Shown: positions 48,524 to 62,300 of the stretch, piece after piece | Position numbering within the stretch: position 1 is the stretch's first letter | Layout: each line of letters begins with the position of its first letter | Source: Neospora caninum Liverpool | Taxonomy: Eukaryota > Apicomplexa > Conoidasida > Eucoccidiorida > Sarcocystidae | Direction of reading: 5' to 3' | DNA length: 64,000 bases | Assembly: GCF_000208865.1 (NCBI RefSeq) | Contig: NC_018387.1 | Span: forward strand, 620,001-684,000 | Position numbers and translations under genes: made by a program | Notes under the pieces: model-generated | What the model saw: the letters and a program-made list of their open reading frames with translations, nothing else | Databases searched by the model: none | Told to the model about the DNA's origin: nothing

Positions 48524-48983
48524 TTCGCATCTATATGGAAGTATATCTACTGTGTTTGCGTGTGGAATGCTGCAGGGACGTACATTGATGCACAGCTATA
48601 CTTGTGCAGATAGGCATCTACATCCATGTAAATAGACACACACCTGTATACACTCTATGTAAATGTATGAATATTTCGTAAAGAAATATAGATTTCCATG
48701 GGGGTTTCCGGAAGCATAGATCGCCTGCTGGAGGGATGAACCGGAGTTCTCATGCAGTGCGTTTTGGATCTTTTCTCCTGCCTAGTGTCCAATGCTGACC
48801 GAGAAGGAAGGAACCGTTGATGATGGCGCTGCATTGCCCTCCAAGAAGCTTGCGTTGTGAGGCCAGAGGAAATTCCTGACCGTCTTGTCGTTTGGCCTTT
48901 CAAAGAAATCACCGGAAAACAAAACAGTTCACATGCTCATCCCACCCCCTCTCTTCTCTCGTCTTATTCCAGTCTGGTCTCTC

Positions 48984-51900
48984 TCATCCTTTTGCTTTTC
49001 TCTCTGTGACCCGCCGCGTGCTTCTCCTCTTCTCTGCTTTGTTCTGCTCCCGTTCCTTCTTTTCCTCCTCGTTTCCCCCCTCGAACCGGGAAGCGCACCT
49101 TCCGGCCACTTCCGAACCCCTCAAGAATCTTGTGTGGTGGGCTGAAAAAGCTATGCGTCTCTCCAACATGTTGCACACGTTCTTTTTGAGTTTTTCCTTT
49201 CGCGCTGCTTCCTCGTTCTCCTCACGGGATGTCTTCCGCGACGACGATGCGCCTCGATCGATCTCGCTTCCACTGTCGCCGCTGCGCCCTGTCGACAGGG
49301 GCAGAGCGAAAGTCTTTCTTCGTTGCCTCTCTTCTTTCTGTTTCTCGTTCTCTCTCTGTTCCCCCTTTTCTCTCTGTTTTTGTCCTCGCAAGAGGCTTCG
49401 CTCCCTCCAAGGTTCCTCCGATTCTCCGGCCTCTTTCTGGTCCTCAGCTGGTTTTTCACTCTGCCGAGTTTCTTCTTCTCCTCTTGGAAAGACGGAGCGT
49501 TTCCCCGACGCCTCAGCTCTCCGCACGAGACGCGAAGACGCGCTTTCCATAGACGCCAACGCGGGAGAGAAAGGCGCATGCGACGGCTTTAGGGATCCGT
49601 GGCGAGGGATTCGTCGCCGAGAGACGGAGCAGGAAACGCACCGCGATGAAGCAGCAGAGGAAAGGTTTCTTTGCCTCTCTGCGGGAGGCCAACGCGCAGA
49701 CGAAGATGGCGAGGAAGACCACGAAAAAGATGAAGCAGAGGAGGAGGAAGAAGCTTGGAGAAAGAACCTTTCGGCGAGGAGAGACAGCATCTCTTTCGCC
49801 TGTTCAAGCCTTTGGGCCCAGTGCGCCTCGCGGTTCCCCAAGGATGTCCAGTATCGGGTTGAATCCTGAGAAGAAATGTGGAGAGAAAAAAGCAAGAAAA
49901 GAGAAACTCGAGAGGAGAGGAAAACTAGAGACGATAGTGCGAGGAAACCGGACGCCGAAAGGAAGGCGAGAACGTGGAAAGACGAGGAGGGGCAAAAGCA
50001 GCGGATAGGCAAACGGAAGAGAGACAGTCAGGGGAGAAAGCGAGGAAAGCGAAAAAGGAGAGAGAAACGGGGACTGTATCGAAGCTCTGAGAGGAAGGCA
50101 ATGAAGAAGGCGGCGAGGAAGAGGGGAAAAACGCGCACGAGAAGCACACGGAAATCTAGCGGAGAAACGTGTAAGGAGAGACGGGACAGAGCCGAGACCA
50201 CAAAGAGGAGAGCAGGGAAGCAACACGACGGGAAGGGAAGGGGATCAGCGTCGCCGGAGTTGCCACGTTTCCACCTTCAAATCCTAGAGAGCGTTGTGTC
50301 CCTTCTTCCTCGCCCTAGAGTCCTCTCTTCGCTTTTGTTGCACAGCCAGGGCACCGTCTTAACCGGTATTCAAAATCTCTCTTCTTTCTCTCTCTACCCT
50401 GCCACGTCGTTTTCACGAATCTTTGAATCCTCTCCAGCTTGTCGCTTCCGTCCGAAGCACACCTCAACTTACACTTGAAAGCTTCCCGAGCGGTGCCCCG
50501 TCGCCGTACCACGTCTTCACGAGTTTATCGGCCCCTGTGGTGAGCAGCCAGGGCGTCTCCTTCTCTGCTGCGTTGTTCTCTCCCGCTGGTCGGCCGGGGG
50601 AAGGCGACAGAGCTCCTGCCGGCGGAGGAGAAGTCTCTGTCTCAGCTGGAGCCGTTCTCGGGAAACCGTCCGGATCCCTTTTTTTGGGTGCCTTTGAGTC
50701 CTGAGAAGGACAGGCAGGAGACGTGTACGTGTCGCCCCGCGCGCCGCCGAGGCCTATCGCCTTTTCTTCGCCGCCCCGATCCTTCTCATAACGGACGGAA
50801 GGCAGCTGAGGCAACGGAACATCTGCACAGGCCTTGTCTCCAGCTGGAGCTGAACAAGAAGGCGCGAGAGACTCAGGGAAGATATCTGGAGTCGAGGAAG
50901 AAGAGGCCTGGCTGAGAGACGAAGACCCGTAGACATGCATCGCCAGAATGGCGTCGGTGTGCGCAGCTCGCTCCCAGAGAAGCGTCACCTCTGAGAAGAA
51001 AAACAGCAGACAGGAAAGGACAGCGCGGTCTCTCTAGACAGCGGAATCTCTGGCTCTTTGTCTCTCTGTGTAGGCGAGGTCGGCGCCGTCGTCGTTTTTC
51101 GTTCCATTCACATGCTGTTGGCCTCTCGGGGCAAAGCTAGTGAACCGTTGGTCCTTCTGACTAGAAAGAAACGAAAGAGCGTGAGGGAATATCAGACAAA
51201 CATCTATATGTGTAGACTTCGATTCACAGCAAGGCTTGAGCGGGAAAACAGAGCGCAGGCCGCTGCAGGCGGCGCTCTCCTTTTAGGGGCTCAGAGGCGC
51301 GCGTTGGAGAACGCACAGAAGCCTGAAAAATCTGCAAGAGAGAAGAAGTACCCGCTGAAGGAAAGGAGATAGAGAACGCTTACCAGCGGTGGGCTTGGGG
51401 CTCCTGGAGCCTGTGCGGAGAAACAGCAGGGAAACGAGAAGCAGAGTGATCAAGAGAGAAAGAGAGAGGGAAATGGAGAGAGAAAGAGCAACAGAGAAAG
51501 AGAGGGAGATAAAATCATCCGGAGAGGAAGAGAGAAAGAGAAGGAGCAACAGAGATGCAGCGCGACTTACCCCACCGGGTGGCTGGACTCATTTGTTGGG
51601 TAGGACTGCTTCCACGGTCCCCAGGCGCTGTTTGTCGTCCTTCCAATTTCGTGTCCCGTCGTCCGCTCTCTTCGGCTTTCTTTTCCTCTTGTCTGTTGCT
51701 CCCTTCTCCTCCGTCTTCTCCGGCGCCCTCTGCGGCGCCGCCTCGGGAGAGCTGAGTAATGAACGCGCCAGGTTGGAGGTTGCTGAGGCAAGATGGGTCT
51801 TTAAACAAGGGGACGTTTGCTTCTTCTTGTCTCTGCCTCGCCTCTGCTTCCGAGCCAGCAGGTCTTTCGCGCCGTCGTCTGTCCCCTTCACCTCCTCTCG

Positions 51901-54329
51901 CTTCTCTTTCTCCTCTTCCTTCTTCCTCTTCTCTCTCTCCTTGCGCTTCTGCCTTCTCTGTTCCCTCGGCTCTTCGTCGCTCCTCTCCGTCGCTCTGCCG
52001 GCGCCTGGCAGCCTGCTCGAAAGAGAGCGGGAAGGGGTCGAGAGCGCGGTCTTTTGAAGAGTCGCCTGTCGCTTCCTGTCGAGTTGTCCGCGACGACGAC
52101 AAGGCCGTCGTGGATGCCGAGTGCGTGGTGTCGATCGAACTGTAGCTCTCTTCAGAAAGGAGGCGTTTTTCCCACTGCTGGATCTGCGAACTGATGACTC
52201 CGACGCGGTCTCGGCGGTTGCGCTTCAGACGCGCGCTGAGGCCGTCTGCTTTCCCCTCGGCCAAAATCGATCCGAGACCCGCGGAAGAAAACGGGGACGG
52301 AGACGCACAGGCGCGCCGCGGCAGGCGAGGCCCAACGGGAGGCTTTCGCAGCCGTCCTGCGGCGAGAAGAGGCTCCAGTGACCAGCAGCGCACGAAGCCC
52401 TGAACAGAAGACGCACAAGGAAAACGAGGAGCGCGGAAAGCAAACGAGATGCACGAAAAGCCAAAGAGAACGGGGTGTACGGAGGAACAGGCAGAGACAC
52501 GCACATCGGGGACGCAGCTGAGATCGAAAGGGGCGCGCGAAGGGGGCGTTCGAAACCGACGGGACCAGTCTCCTGAAGATCGCCCCACGAGTTGGGAAAC
52601 AAAGAAACAGGAGGGACACAGGCTTGTTCTGCACAAGCCTCCTGCTGGTGAAGCAGAGAAAGCGAGTCCGTTTCGTTCCTTGTTTCTCTCTGTCGATGTA
52701 GACGCGTTTTCTCGAGGTAACAATCATTGAAAGCTTCTCCAAACGCTGACAGGCCTAAAATGCCCATCTTTTCTCTTCTCCACGCGAGGTCCACCTCGTC
52801 CTTTCCCCCTGTTCTCGCTGGCTGTCGTCTTTCAGCCCCAGTACTCGAGTTTCCGCCTTTGTCTCTCGGAAAAGCTCTACCTTCTCGTCGGCGCTGTAGA
52901 TTTGTGTCTTGTCAGGCTGGACGGTGTTGAACCTGACCACTGTGACGGCTGTTGGAACGACGATATCTTCCGCGTCGTCTACTTTCAGCTTTCTTCGATA
53001 CGTGAAGCAAAGGCCTGGGATGCTGCACTGAGGTCGCAGTTCCCCTCTTCCGCTCCTCTTTTTCTCCTCGGCAAACCCCCGAGTCCTCCCTCTCCCCCCC
53101 ACAGAGAGCCCCGCTCTCGCGTCCTCGCCCTTCGGCGCGCTCGCTGAAAGCTTCGCGAGGGTTCGCGGCGTGTTTTCTGCCTTTGGGGAACTTGTCGTAT
53201 CGGCCGAGAACGGTTGCGCAGTGCCGGGAACAAGCAGAGAAGGAGGTTCACATTGCGCCGAAGCGTCGCTCCCGGGGAAATCAGCTGTCGGGCTCTGGAG
53301 CCTCCAGCACGTCTCGGGAGACTGGATGCGGTCTTCTCCTCTCTGGAGATTCCCGCCGTTTTGAGCGGCGAGGGCGGAGCCGGAAGAAGGCCCCTTGCGC
53401 CCGCGAGACGCGAGCGTCACTTCGCCTCGGCGAGGAGTGTCGGCGTCAGCCGTGCCTGGAGACAGGTGGGAAGCGGAGGAGAAGATGCTCCCACCTGCCT
53501 GCTTAGCTGGGGAAAAGGCGAGCGCCGGATCTGGAGGCTCGTCTCCATCCTCGCTTTCGGGGATCTCTCCTTCGCTGTCTCTCTCTCGAAGAAGAAGGAA
53601 GTTGAAGCGCGTCAGATTTTCCCAACTGTACACGCAGACCCACTGCGAGAAAGGCGCCGTCCGGCTGCTCGGCTGCCACAGCGATATCGCCCCGGCTGCA
53701 GAGGCATGCAAGAGCGAGAAGAGAACCAGATGAAAAAAAAGAAAGAAGCAAAGCAACAGACACAAGGAATGGATGCAGAGAACTCAACAGTGCCGTACAT
53801 ATACGGTGAATCATATACAGTATGCGTGTAACTCTTTATCGGTGTCCTTATAACATATATGTGTATATATGAACCTACGTAACAAATTAGGGAGGCTTGT
53901 ATGTGTAACTCTCCACGTTTCCCGATAAACGTCTTCATAGACAAATAACTGAACGTGTGTAACAGACTAGCCATATATGTATATGTATTTCGACTATTTC
54001 CAACGCATGTGCATTTGCAACAGCCCTAAAGGTCTGCCGAGAGGCGAGACAGGCAGAGCTTACATTGGTCCGCGACTGCAAGGAGACTGAGAGGCTCGAG
54101 GAAATCCAAAGACCTCACAGCGGCGCTGACAAAACGAGAAAAAAAGGCAAGACAGAGAACGGCCAGAACGCCAGTGTGGGCCGCCGAGACAAAGTCGCAG
54201 CAAGCGTCAGGCAAAAAGGTGTGTCTTCAAACAAAAACCGTTTCCGAAAATACAGGGCATCTCTCTACCCGCTGTGCATCTCAAGATCTTTCGACATACA
54301 CATACGTACTCAAATATCAAGGCACCCCG

Positions 54330-54369
<40 letters not shown>

Positions 54370-55199
54370 GTATATATATACAAATCTCGTGTATATATAA
54401 TATCTATATTATATACATAATATATATATATACATATATATGTATATACATATACACCTTATGGCATATGAAAGCGAACGGTTTCCTGTCGGTGCGCCGA
54501 CGACGTTATAACGGCATATGTATCTTGTCGCCTACGAAACGACGCGCAGCGATTCACAGGAAAGACGAAGAGAGATTCACAAAACTGCGTCGCAGAAAAC
54601 TGCGTCGCAGAAAACTGCGTCTCCCTCACTCCCGGCTGAGTTGTCCTGTGCACAGACAGACTATTCAGATTCTCGGGTTTTTACACTTCTTGTCGACCGC
54701 CAGACTGGGCTCAGGTCGCCTACGGATCACATTACAAATTTGACACGTCCAGCCTGTAAACAACCATATCTATGCACATGCACGGATATATGTTATATGT
54801 GTATATATATCTATACATATTTCTTCATTTTTTTATGCATTTCTATGGTTTGTGCGGTTTTCGTGTGGCGTGTGTGTGTGTACCACGGTCCTTGCAGCGT
54901 CGTTTGCTTCCGCAGCGTTTTCAAGCAGAGGAGATGGATGCTCCAGGCGGAACTGCATGCGACGAGGTCGAGAGACGCCGCAACTACCATGGCACTGCAT
55001 CCCTCAGGGCCCAACTGGACGCGGTAGCGCGCAATCGCAGACGAGGACGGCGGCGAAGCAGAGGCGGAAAGCGAAACTTCCGAGTCCGACAGAGAAGCTG
55101 AAAAGGCTTGTGAGGCCCGAAGAGAAGAGCTGGCCGGAGAGGAAGGGAATCTGCCAAGAGCAGGAAAAGCGAGAGGACCAACGTCAGAGAGATATACAC

Positions 55200-55240
<41 letters not shown>

Positions 55241-56105
55241 TTTGCGCGTCACGTGACTGTCTCTTAGTAATTGGTAGGTTGGCGCTGCGGAAGACAGGCA
55301 GAAGTCGAGGAAAAGAGAAAGAGGCTTGGAGAGAAAGTGCGCAGCTGGATTGACAGATTTGAGTAGAGGCACGTTTTGTCACTGTGGGGCGCACGTGAGG
55401 CCGGGAGCGGGGAGAAAATTGGAGGGGAAGGCCGCGGAGCGTTGTCGAAAGCCTCCGAAATCCGTTTCTCCGAGCCGTTTTTGAACGCACCGGTCGGTGT
55501 CTTGTTCTTGGAGCATTACAAGGCCGTCTGAAGACGCCGACAAGAAATTCGACGATGCAGGCCAGAAGCAAAGCAGGCAGACGTCGCACGGATGCTTCGT
55601 GAAGGCCTGGAAGAAAGCGCCTGTGAGTGCATTGAAGCTTCGAATGTTCCCGCTGGCGTCGCCCACGTAGAGGAGCCGTGCGCGCACGTCGAAGCTTATC
55701 GCAGTGATCTCGGCTCGCCCCCCGTGCAAGACCTGACCAGAAACGAAAACGGAGGCGGAGAAGACAAACAGGAGAAGAGTGGAAAAGGAGAAGAGTGGAG
55801 AAGGAGAAGCGTGGAGAAGGAGAGAAGAAAGAGAGACGTAACGGGGGGAAGAAGAAAAGCAAGATTCGAAAAGTCCACGAGCCTACGAGGGCTGCTCGTA
55901 GAGGAGGGCCCCCCGCAAAAAACGATGGGAAAAACCGTACGCAGACATGTTTGAGGCTAGACACTGAACTGCGCTACCGCGTTCGAGTCGGTGTTTCAGA
56001 GCGCTGGCGCACGATCTGTTAAAAGAAACTGTGTATATGTGTAACGAACTGCAGATGTGAAACTATGTATCTGTGCGTATAAACAGATATATGCATATGG
56101 AAACG

Positions 56106-56168
<63 letters not shown>

Positions 56169-56335
56169 ATATGATTATAAGAAAGGAATGTATCTGCGTC
56201 CGGTGTGTGACGCCTTGCTTATGGCGAGTGACCGCGCAGAAAAGAAGATTCGTGCAAGAGAAAACCAAGCGAGGGCCTTCAGAAGGCTCCATGGACAGAG
56301 ACAATTGTCCTACCTTACCCCTTCACGGTTTGCGC

Positions 56336-56368
<33 letters not shown>

Positions 56369-59300
56369 AATATATCCATGCATATCTATGTATTTTTGCA
56401 TATGCCGACCTAAATCGTAGCATTGTTTTAGGTGCAGTTTTAGACGAGTGTTCGGTTTGCACCAGAGTGCAAAAAAGAGATCCTACGTTTCCTGGCAACC
56501 CAGTCTCTGCGCTCCAGGTTTGGATCCTGTCTTTGCCGGCAGTCAAGATGGCATCAACGTCTGGGCTGAAAAGCGCGTCTCTACAACCTTGGACTTCAGT
56601 GCAGAAGGCAGCGCGACTTTGACCGCCGGCGAGTTCGTAAAAGTCAACGCGCGAGCTCGCCGTGGCGATCCTGGAACGAAGAAAGAAACAACGCAGAAAG
56701 AGGAGAAAAAGGACGGTCCGGAAAAAGAAATGGAATGCGGGAAAGGAGAAGGACATGGAGAAGAAGGAAGTGAAGGAGAGAAAGAGGACGAAGGGACGAA
56801 TGGAGAGAGAAAGGAGAAGCAGACGGCCAGGGTGGAGAGACAGGAGGAAGGGAGGACAAATGAAGGGCGCAAGGAGAAGGGGTGAAGAAGGCCGAGAGGA
56901 AGAAGACACGAGGCCGGAAGAGAGAGTGGAAGACAAAAATGAAAAAGTGGCGAAGGAAAAAACGATGAAACAGAGGAAGACGCACAGCCACAGGCAGAAG
57001 AAGCACGGGAAAGAGATCAGCCGACGAGAGAAGAGGCAAAGCGGGGCAAGGAGACTCGGGAGAGTCCGGAAAAGGTGACTTTTCACACACAGAGGACGGC
57101 CGAAGACCCAGATTTCTGGAGAGAGAAGAGGAATGGGAGCAGAAAGCACAAGAGACCGGACCTTTTGTGTGGCGGCAAAACGCAGAAGGAACTCATCTCG
57201 CCGTAACTGGACATCCCTGAAAAAAAAGCGAGACGACGAAGGACGAATGAGAAAAGAGTGAGAAGAAAGAAGAACGGCAAGGGAGAAGAGACGTTTTCCG
57301 CATATGCAGCTTCACACCCCTACAGTATATATATATATATATATATGCGTGCAAATGTGTACACAGAGTCAGTGACGTACATGTACATATCTACGTAGTA
57401 GTATGGCTATCATGTGTACATACACGCATGTTTATTATTTATACTTATACATGGTTAACCATCACCAGTTGTAAACCTGTGGATGGATCACTAGTTGTAA
57501 ACCGGTAGACAGATCACTAGTAAGGTATGCGACGCGGGTCCAGAAGAACGAGTGATTTGAAGCATTTCTTTAGCGCCTTCTGTCGCTTCGTCTCCCTTTT
57601 TCCTTTTCTCACGACCCCCTTCCCAGTTTCTGTCCGTGTCTTCTTTGTGTCGCAGGTCCGCCGTCTCCGCGTCCCTGGGGAGAATGCGGGAGTTTGCCTT
57701 CTCTTTCCACTTCGATTTGGCGCTCCCCTCTCCGCCGTTTCCGCTCCTTCTTTGGGCGCGGCGACGGCGGTGCGTCTCCCTACGACTTCCAAGGGTTTGA
57801 AGAGACCGGAAATTTCTCAAATCCCAGAGGCGCAGAGCGCCCGAGGCATCTGCAGTCACCGCCTGCGGTGTTCCAGGCACCACGGCTACCCCGCACAGCG
57901 CGTAGGGATGGCCTTGAAGGTGACAAATCGGTTTCGTCAAATTGCAGGGACTCCAAACCAAGGCGTCCTGAAAAAGGCAACACAGGCGAGGAACACGAGC
58001 CTTGGAAAGTGTCCCCTCCACAGACCAGAGACACCCCGACGAACGGACGCGCTTCAACACGAAAAACTTCACTGACGGCTTCGAAACACTAATACCGATA
58101 CATTTCGTACACATATGCCGATGCACGAACTTCCTTAAGCAAAAATACACATATACGTGTACAACGGTAGCAATATATATATATATATATATATATATAT
58201 TGATAGATAGACAGATAGATAGATGTAGAAGGAGAACGAGACAGACAGATAGATAGATAGATAGATAGATAGATACATTGAGGTAGATAGATGGAGATAG
58301 ATGGATAGATAGATATAGAGAGATATGCATGGGAGCGCAGGAGAAGGACGGGGACAAAGAGTGGTACAACCACCGACGGATAAGTATGGACACAAGGTAA
58401 GAGCATCGATACTGGAGAATCTTCAATAAAGTGACACAGAGAAAGAGCTGCATATCTATATATATATATATATATATATTTGTATATTCAGGCAGAGAAA
58501 TATTGACATAGAGAGGAGAACATTTGTATGTATAATTGCACATATGTAGCCATAGGTAAAAAGACAGGCAAGGAAAGATTGTTATGCATAGGTGGAACTG
58601 TGTACAGATAAAGATATAGATGAGTGCATTTCGAGTGCAGAGACGCGAAAGTGGCGATTTGTCGTTCAGAGTGGCGCACTCACCTTGTCGAGGCCGGCGC
58701 TGAGGAGACAGGAAAAGTCGGTTGAGAAGGCGAGAGAGAAAACACCTTTTTTGTGTCCTTTGAGGGTGCGCAGGGGCGTTGAGCGCGTTGCGTCCCAGAG
58801 AAGAATCGAAGCGTCTGCCGAAGCAGAGGCAAAGAGGTTGTCGTCGTCTGAGACAGCAAAGACGAAGCCACAAATGGGGACAGAGAATGCCCAGAAACTA
58901 GAACGCGTATCAACAAATAGGCTGGCACGGCATATGCATGCATATTTATTCATGCGAAGTGTGCACCGCCTTTACATCTAGTTATAAAAGTACCGATATA
59001 TATATATATATGTAGAAGCACGTATATGTATAGCAATACATATAGTGAATGTACAGATGATTCTGTATGTATCTACATTAGCGTACGCGTGCCTCTACTG
59101 AGAACAGCTAGTGTCGATGTATGGTCGTGAACATAAATGAAAGAGGAGAAGGAGTTAAAAAGACGGGAGAAAAAGCGAGAAAGTCGGGACGGAAGGAGAA
59201 GTCGAAATCGAGGGAAGAGCAGTTAAAGAGGCAACTTGAGACAAGCACGAGAAGGAAAAAAGAGGCATCCCAGGATCGAGGCACGGAGGGATGAAAGCCG

Positions 59301-62300
59301 CTCAACGCACCAGACAGATCGAGAGCAAGGACACCCCCCCCCTTTCCCACAGAGCAAGCGCGCGTGAGGAGGAAGTTGATAAAGGCAAAGGAGACAGCGA
59401 AGAAACAAAGGAGATGCAGAGCGAGGACAGAGAGACGAGACAGTAGGAGACGTCAATCAGAAGGACAAGAAGGCAAAGACAGAAAATTTAAGAGCCTCAC
59501 AGGGAAGGGCGAGAAGAGCATTGACAAATCCGTCGTGTCCCGGTTTTGTGTCGCCCAGATTCATGGATTGTAAATTCCACACGCTGATGTTTCCATCGAC
59601 GCTTCCTCTGAGCGGACAGTTGTCACCAAAACAAGTCGCAACGCTTGGCTTTTCCTGCAGAGTCACCCCTCTTCTTGTGAGAGTCAGATTGTTTGTTTTC
59701 TCTTTCTACTCTCTCGCCTGCCACGCCTCTCTGTCTGTCTCCTTGGACTCTCTGGCTCCGCTGTGTCTCCTTTATGTCTTTGTCCCCACAAAAGTGTGCA
59801 GAAAGGATCTGTGCCTCGAGCTCTCCTGTGTGGACGCGTGTGTGGTGGTGTGAAGGAACTGGCTGAAGCAGGTGAGACAGGAAAAGGAAGTGCCTCGAGG
59901 GGTGAGAACGTGCAGGCATCTAAGGAAAAAATAAAGCTGTCTGTTGGACTCTAAGGGACGAAACCATTTTCGGCGTCTTCCACGAAGAGTGTTTCCCTCC
60001 CCCAGCAAGTTTCGCCGCGTCGCGGTCTTTATGGCACTCGCCGCCTGCCAAAGAAGCAGAAACGAACAGCAAATCAGTCGTTGCTGTTTTCGTCCGTCTC
60101 TGTTCTTCTAGAGGTGACAACGCTGCCTCTGGGCGCGAGAGGCGAGGTGTCCGTGCCGCAGCTTCTCGCGCGTTCTTCCTCACACCAAGAGAGCCTCGGT
60201 TTTGGGAAAGAAGGCGAGGCAGTTGGGCTCCGACTTGCACGTCGCCCGCGCCTTGCAAGGCGCCGCCGTGCTGGTCCAGAGTCTGAGAGATCTGTCGGCG
60301 CCTGGAGAGAAGAAAGAGAAAAGGAGAACAGAAAGAAGCAAAGGAAGGACCTTCCTTTGTCGACGGAAAGCTTCAGGGCTGCACGAGGTCGGCAAGAAAC
60401 GCCGCGACAAAACGACTTAGGAGACAGGCGGCAAAATGGAAAAGAGATGAGACAGCGAGGGGAGATTCGATTTGGCTGGGAAACGCGAGTGCGAAGGGAA
60501 GGGGGGATGCGTGCCGAGAAGGGAAAGGCGAAGACAGAAACGGAGAGCGTGGACGTTGATTCAAGCGCATGACAGAAAAACGAACAAGACGGCGGGGAAA
60601 GCGGGAAGACGGACAAAAAGGGAAAGACACACCGCAGGCTGTTCGTTCGTTCACAGACGCGCCATCGAGTAGCGTGAAAGAAAACCGTCTGCTCGCAGTC
60701 ACGCCTCCTTGGAAGGCGCCGAAAGCTCTCCGGATTTTGAGGCGAGAGAGGTTGCACTCGCGTACCTATTGAAGCCACCTGCGAGTACGGCGGGATGTAA
60801 CAGAGGTCTACGAGAGATCCTGCAAAAGCAAGAGGGGATAATGTTTCGGATCGACAGCCAGGAGATGACGGCAGAGAGAGAAACCAAAGCAGGAAGAAGA
60901 GAGGAGGGGAAAGGACAGAGAGAAAAAGACTGAAAGAGGGAGATGAGAGCGTGGACGGCGATGTGGAAGCAGAAAGAGGGAGGGAAGAAACGCGGCGAGG
61001 CAGGGAAACAAACAGAGAGCACTACAGGAAGGGTTCCTTTCCCGACTGTTGGGGAGGCTGCCTACCGGAGGGGACGGAAACTGTGAGGTCCAAAGTTCCC
61101 TGCAGAGAACACGTAGGCAGGGAAAGCACGGAAAGGTGAGGGCGACAGCAGAGACAGAAGGAAGTTTTTGCCCCCAGCAGGAGACGAAAGCAGGGAAATA
61201 ACTCCAAGAAAAAAAATCGAGCCTGAAACAGAAAAGGAAGATCAAGCGTAACGAAAGGAAGAAAAGGTTGAGAAAAACAAGCATCTTACATGAAGAGGCT
61301 CGACAACAGAGAATTCCTTCGCTTTGTAGTAGAGACAAAAGAGGCGATCAATCTCCTCGATATACACGACCCTGCAGAGAACAGAGAAAGAGAACGAAAA
61401 AACTTCGGCGGGGATGCCTACATCGAATGTGCTCGAATCTCATGGAGTTCAGGTTTTGTCGCCGGAGGAAAGGAAAAACAGGAAAAACAGCCTATCAGTT
61501 ACGGATGGATATCGAACGATGACACAACTCGTAGCCCAGACAACCCTCCACACACTTGCGCCTACAGAGAGGACGTATCTACACATCTTTTCATTTATAT
61601 ATTTATACATACACGCGTACATGTCTATACAGGTCCACTGGCAGAGAAACAACGCCTCCCTATGCACAGAAGTCTTTTCAAGAGATATTCGCATGCACGT
61701 AAATATTTACATAGACATAGGGACGAATCTCTTTGTGTCCCCTAAAATGGGGCAGCTTACTTTTCAATACGGTCGTGGCTGTTTGTTAGCGTTGTGGACC
61801 CTACGAATTGGTACTAAGTGGGAAAAAGCAGAGACACGAGAAGTCCACGAAGATGTGGAAGTGCCCAGACAGCCGCGCTCTCTAGAGCTATTCGTGCCGA
61901 CACAACTTCGTTAAACTTTCCACTGCATGCGGAATTGGAACAGGTCAGACGCACGCCAGCGACTGCCGAGAGAGAAGAAGGCACAATGTAGTGAAAGCCC
62001 AAGCAAGGGCGAGACGACGACGAAGGCACGCATCAGAAGAATCTGAAACGTATACAACGAGGAAGACTCGACCAAAGAACGGCACACGCCTTAGATAAAA
62101 GGGAAGAAAGTGGAGGATCGTCGACAATAAACAACTTAAAAACTGTCGTTTTCGGCACTTCGACATCAACAATCAGATGACAAAAAGCGACAGAGAGAAT
62201 GGGGTGCTGCCCTCACCTGCTCGACGTCGCTCGCGTTTCCTGAGCTGTGTATGAGAAGACGGAAAAGAGACGACAGAGAGAAAATAAGAGAGAAGAAGAA

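Larger units (their letters stand above)
45016..48983. other. Convergent spacer (3' flanks)
   Basis: This lies between the stop codons of the plus-strand membrane protein and the minus-strand WD40 gene. Pyrimidine- and purine-biased stretches produce open frames on both strands, but I saw no paired splice sites or domains. Three long (TA)n tracts (45462-45506, 46922-46958, 48486-48520) lie here. No gene is supported. Confidence 0.5.
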
